Assembly (NCBI GenBank): GCA_964548055.1
Contig: CAZJPS010000068.1
Span: forward strand, 1-6,397
Direction of reading: 5' to 3'
From: CAZJPS01 sp964548055
GTDB taxonomy: Bacteria; Patescibacteriota; Gracilibacteria; Peribacterales; Peribacteraceae
DNA length: 6,397 nt
Numbering within the stretch: position 1 is the stretch's first letter; every line of letters starts with the position of its first letter. Below, in pieces: positions 4,695 through 6,397 of the stretch. A model generated the notes under the pieces. The model saw only the letters and a program-made list of their open reading frames with translations. It searched no databases and was not told the origin of the DNA. Made by a program: the position numbers and the translations under genes.

Positions 4695-6397
4695 GTGAAA
4701 CCTACGTACATCCTTGGCCTCTCCTGCTACTACCACGATAGTGCCGTGTGCCTGATGCGCGATGGAGAAGTGATATTTGCAGCACAAGAAGAGCGTTACA
4801 CACGTATCAAGCACGATGAACACTTCCCAAAAAACGCCATTGAGCAGGCATTGAAGTTTGCAGGGATTACGATGGATGACATTTCCGCCGTCGGCTTTTA
4901 TGAAAAACCGTTTTTGAAGTTCTTTGATCGCATTCTGCAGACATTTTTCAAAACCTGGCCGCGCGGATTCTTTATGTACCACAGAGCGATGCAAGACTGG
5001 ATCCACACAAAGCTCTGGACGCCGCAAAATATTCAGAGGGAACTGAACTACAAAGGCCCCGTGTTCTACACTACCCACCACGAATCACATGCAGCCTCTT
5101 CATACTATGCTTCAGGCTTTCCGGATGCTGCCGTAGTGACTGTGGACGGCGTAGGTGAATGGGCAACCACAACGATTGGGCATGGGAAAGGAACGGAACT
5201 GGAACTGAAGAAGGAAATACACTTTCCGCATTCACTTGGCCTCCTGTATTCCGCAATGACGTATTACATCGGCTTTAAAGTGAACAGTGCCGAGTACAAA
5301 GTGATGGGACTCGCACCCTATGGAGAGCCAAAATATATGGATCAGATGAGTAAGCTGATCGATATCAAAGAAGATGGGAGCTTTGCGCTGAATATGAAGT
5401 ACTTCACGTATGAATATGGGCTCCGAATGACAGGAAGCGCGATAGAAAAACTATTTGGGCAACCTACGCGTAAAGGAGAAACTCCTCTCACACAGTTCCA
5501 TAAAGACGTTGCACGGAGCCTGCAGGAAATAACGGAAGAAGTGATGCTGAAACTTGCAAAGCAGGCAAAGGAGATCACGAAGAGTGACTATTTATGCCTT
5601 GCCGGAGGTGTTGCTCTTAACTGTGTCGCCAACGGAAAGATTTTGCGCTCTGGATTATTTAAAGAAATCTTCATTCAGCCTGCCTCAGGTGACGCAGGTG
5701 GTGCTTTGGGTGTTGCACTTGCCATTTGGCACAAAGAATTTAAGGGAGCACGCAGCAAAAAAATGGAGCATGTGTATTTGGGCAATGAGTATTCAAATGA
5801 GGACATTCAAAAATTTCTCGATTCCAAGAATTTACCGTACGAACGACTGGATGATGCAGGTTTGATTGAGACAGTTTCTACCTTACTAGAAGGTGAAAAC
5901 GTGATCGGCTGGTTCCAAGGGCGCATGGAATACGGTCCCCGCTCGCTTGGTAACAGATCCATCATCGCCGATGCGCGCAACAAAGAGAACTGGCAAAAAG
6001 TGAACCTCAAAATCAAATTCCGCGAGAGTTTTAGGCCGTTTGCTCCTACGGTTCTGGAAGAAAAAGTGTCTGAATGGTTTGAGTTGGACCGTGAGAGCCC
6101 GTACATGTTGCTGGTAGCCGATACAGTGGCTGATAAGCGCGATAAAATTCCGGCTGTGACGCACGTGGATGGCTCTGCTCGTATTCAAACCATCCGCAGA
6201 GATCAAAACCCTCGTTATTATGATCTCATAAAAGCATTTGAAGCTCGCAGTGGCTGCCCCGTGATCATCAATACTTCCTTCAACGTACGCGGAGAGCCGA
6301 TTGTGGAATCGCCGAAAGATGCGCTGAACTGTTTCCTTCATACGCACATGGATTACCTGGTACTGGGGAACTTTGTTCTCTCTAAAAAAGATATGCC
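4695..6397 (+). CDS. O-carbamoyltransferase (SxtI/TobZ/NodU type), cut by the window end
   Basis: The frame is open from GTG at 4695 to the window edge: 567 residues, against roughly 570-610 for the family, so little is missing. These cytosolic enzymes make carbamoyl-adenylate from carbamoyl phosphate and ATP and transfer the carbamoyl group to a hydroxyl, usually on a sugar. The N-terminal Kae1-like domain (about 1-345) starts YILGLSCYYHDSAVCL and has the metal-binding HxxxH at His128 and His132 (HHESHAA). It continues with VDGVGEW (Asp151), GLAPYG, LAGGVALNC (302-310) and SGDAGGALG (Asp333). The C-terminal YrdC-like domain has EYGPRSLGNRS (Tyr413, Arg416), FRPFAP and NTSFNVRGEP (from Asn526). 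All expected motifs are intact. The start is chosen because KPTYILGLSCYYHDSA is where homologues begin and no other start lies just upstream. It has no Shine-Dalgarno sequence and, unlike the other genes, no TAnnnT box at 6-7 bases, so it may be cotranscribed with the SxtJ-like gene. The acceptor substrate is unknown. Confidence 0.93.
   Translation, partial: MKPTYILGLSCYYHDSAVCLMRDGEVIFAAQEERYTRIKHDEHFPKNAIEQALKFAGITMDDISAVGFYEKPFLKFFDRILQTFFKTWPRGFFMYHRAMQDWIHTKLWTPQNIQRELNYKGPVFYTTHHESHAASSYYASGFPDAAVVTVDGVGEWATTTIGHGKGTELELKKEIHFPHSLGLLYSAMTYYIGFKVNSAEYKVMGLAPYGEPKYMDQMSKLIDIKEDGSFALNMKYFTYEYGLRMTGSAIEKLFGQPTRKGETPLTQFHKDVARSLQEITEEVMLKLAKQAKEITKSDYLCLAGGVALNCVANGKILRSGLFKEIFIQPASGDAGGALGVALAIWHKEFKGARSKKMEHVYLGNEYSNEDIQKFLDSKNLPYERLDDAGLIETVSTLLEGENVIGWFQGRMEYGPRSLGNRSIIADARNKENWQKVNLKIKFRESFRPFAPTVLEEKVSEWFELDRESPYMLLVADTVADKRDKIPAVTHVDGSARIQTIRRDQNPRYYDLIKAFEARSGCPVIINTSFNVRGEPIVESPKDALNCFLHTHMDYLVLGNFVLSKKDM

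Noticed and set aside
5886..6347. 153-aa frame on the - strand
   Set aside because: It lies opposite the conserved C-terminal domain of the carbamoyltransferase, whose motifs are intact; the antisense frame is a by-product.

Overview
The window carries six protein-coding genes. Five are on the + strand and one is on the - strand. About 540 bases of gene-free DNA lie at the left end. TGA acts as an ordinary stop (the first gene ends in TGA), three of the five + strand genes start with GTG, and none has a convincing Shine-Dalgarno-led start. Five of the six starts instead have a TAnnnT (-10 like) hexamer ending 6-7 nt upstream, the geometry of leaderless mRNAs. Small hairpin repeats, moderate GC and SD-poor GTG starts would suit a Patescibacteria/CPR bacterium (for example the Peregrinibacteria/Peribacteria side). 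This is inference from style, as no taxonomic marker is present.

Layout. 1-540: no gene recognised; a cluster of hairpins (13-106), then a perfect 24-nt GC-rich palindrome (135-158) followed by a GT-rich tract that looks like a terminator, then AT-rich spacer up to the first promoter. 540-2237: an FAD-dependent oxidoreductase of the UDP-galactopyranose mutase/HemY-like type, with an in-frame heptamer-repeat hairpin inserted in its coding sequence. 2238-2370: a spacer with an imperfect inverted repeat and an 18-nt perfect copy of the 3' end of the preceding gene. 2371-3549: a membrane-anchored SGNH/GDSL hydrolase. 3622-3780: a 52-aa DUF5989 (SxtK-like) protein. 3810-4307 (-): an unrecognised helical protein. 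4379-4603: a short SxtJ-like membrane protein. 4695-end: an SxtI/TobZ-type O-carbamoyltransferase, cut only by the window edge.

How they fit. The carbamoyltransferase, SxtJ-like and DUF5989/SxtK-like genes form the conserved trio known from the saxitoxin cluster and many surface-glycan or secondary-metabolite loci, here beside an SGNH hydrolase. A sugar-active FAD enzyme next door suggests decoration (carbamoylation, and perhaps deacylation or acyl transfer) of an envelope glycan. The - strand gene splits the trio and has its own divergent promoter, so it looks like a later insertion.

The most unusual non-coding signal is a set of elements built from 7-nt units. GGGACTN forms a four-plus-four inverted array inside the oxidoreductase gene. 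GCTNNYC occurs as a single array after the hydrolase and as an inverted array before the carbamoyltransferase.
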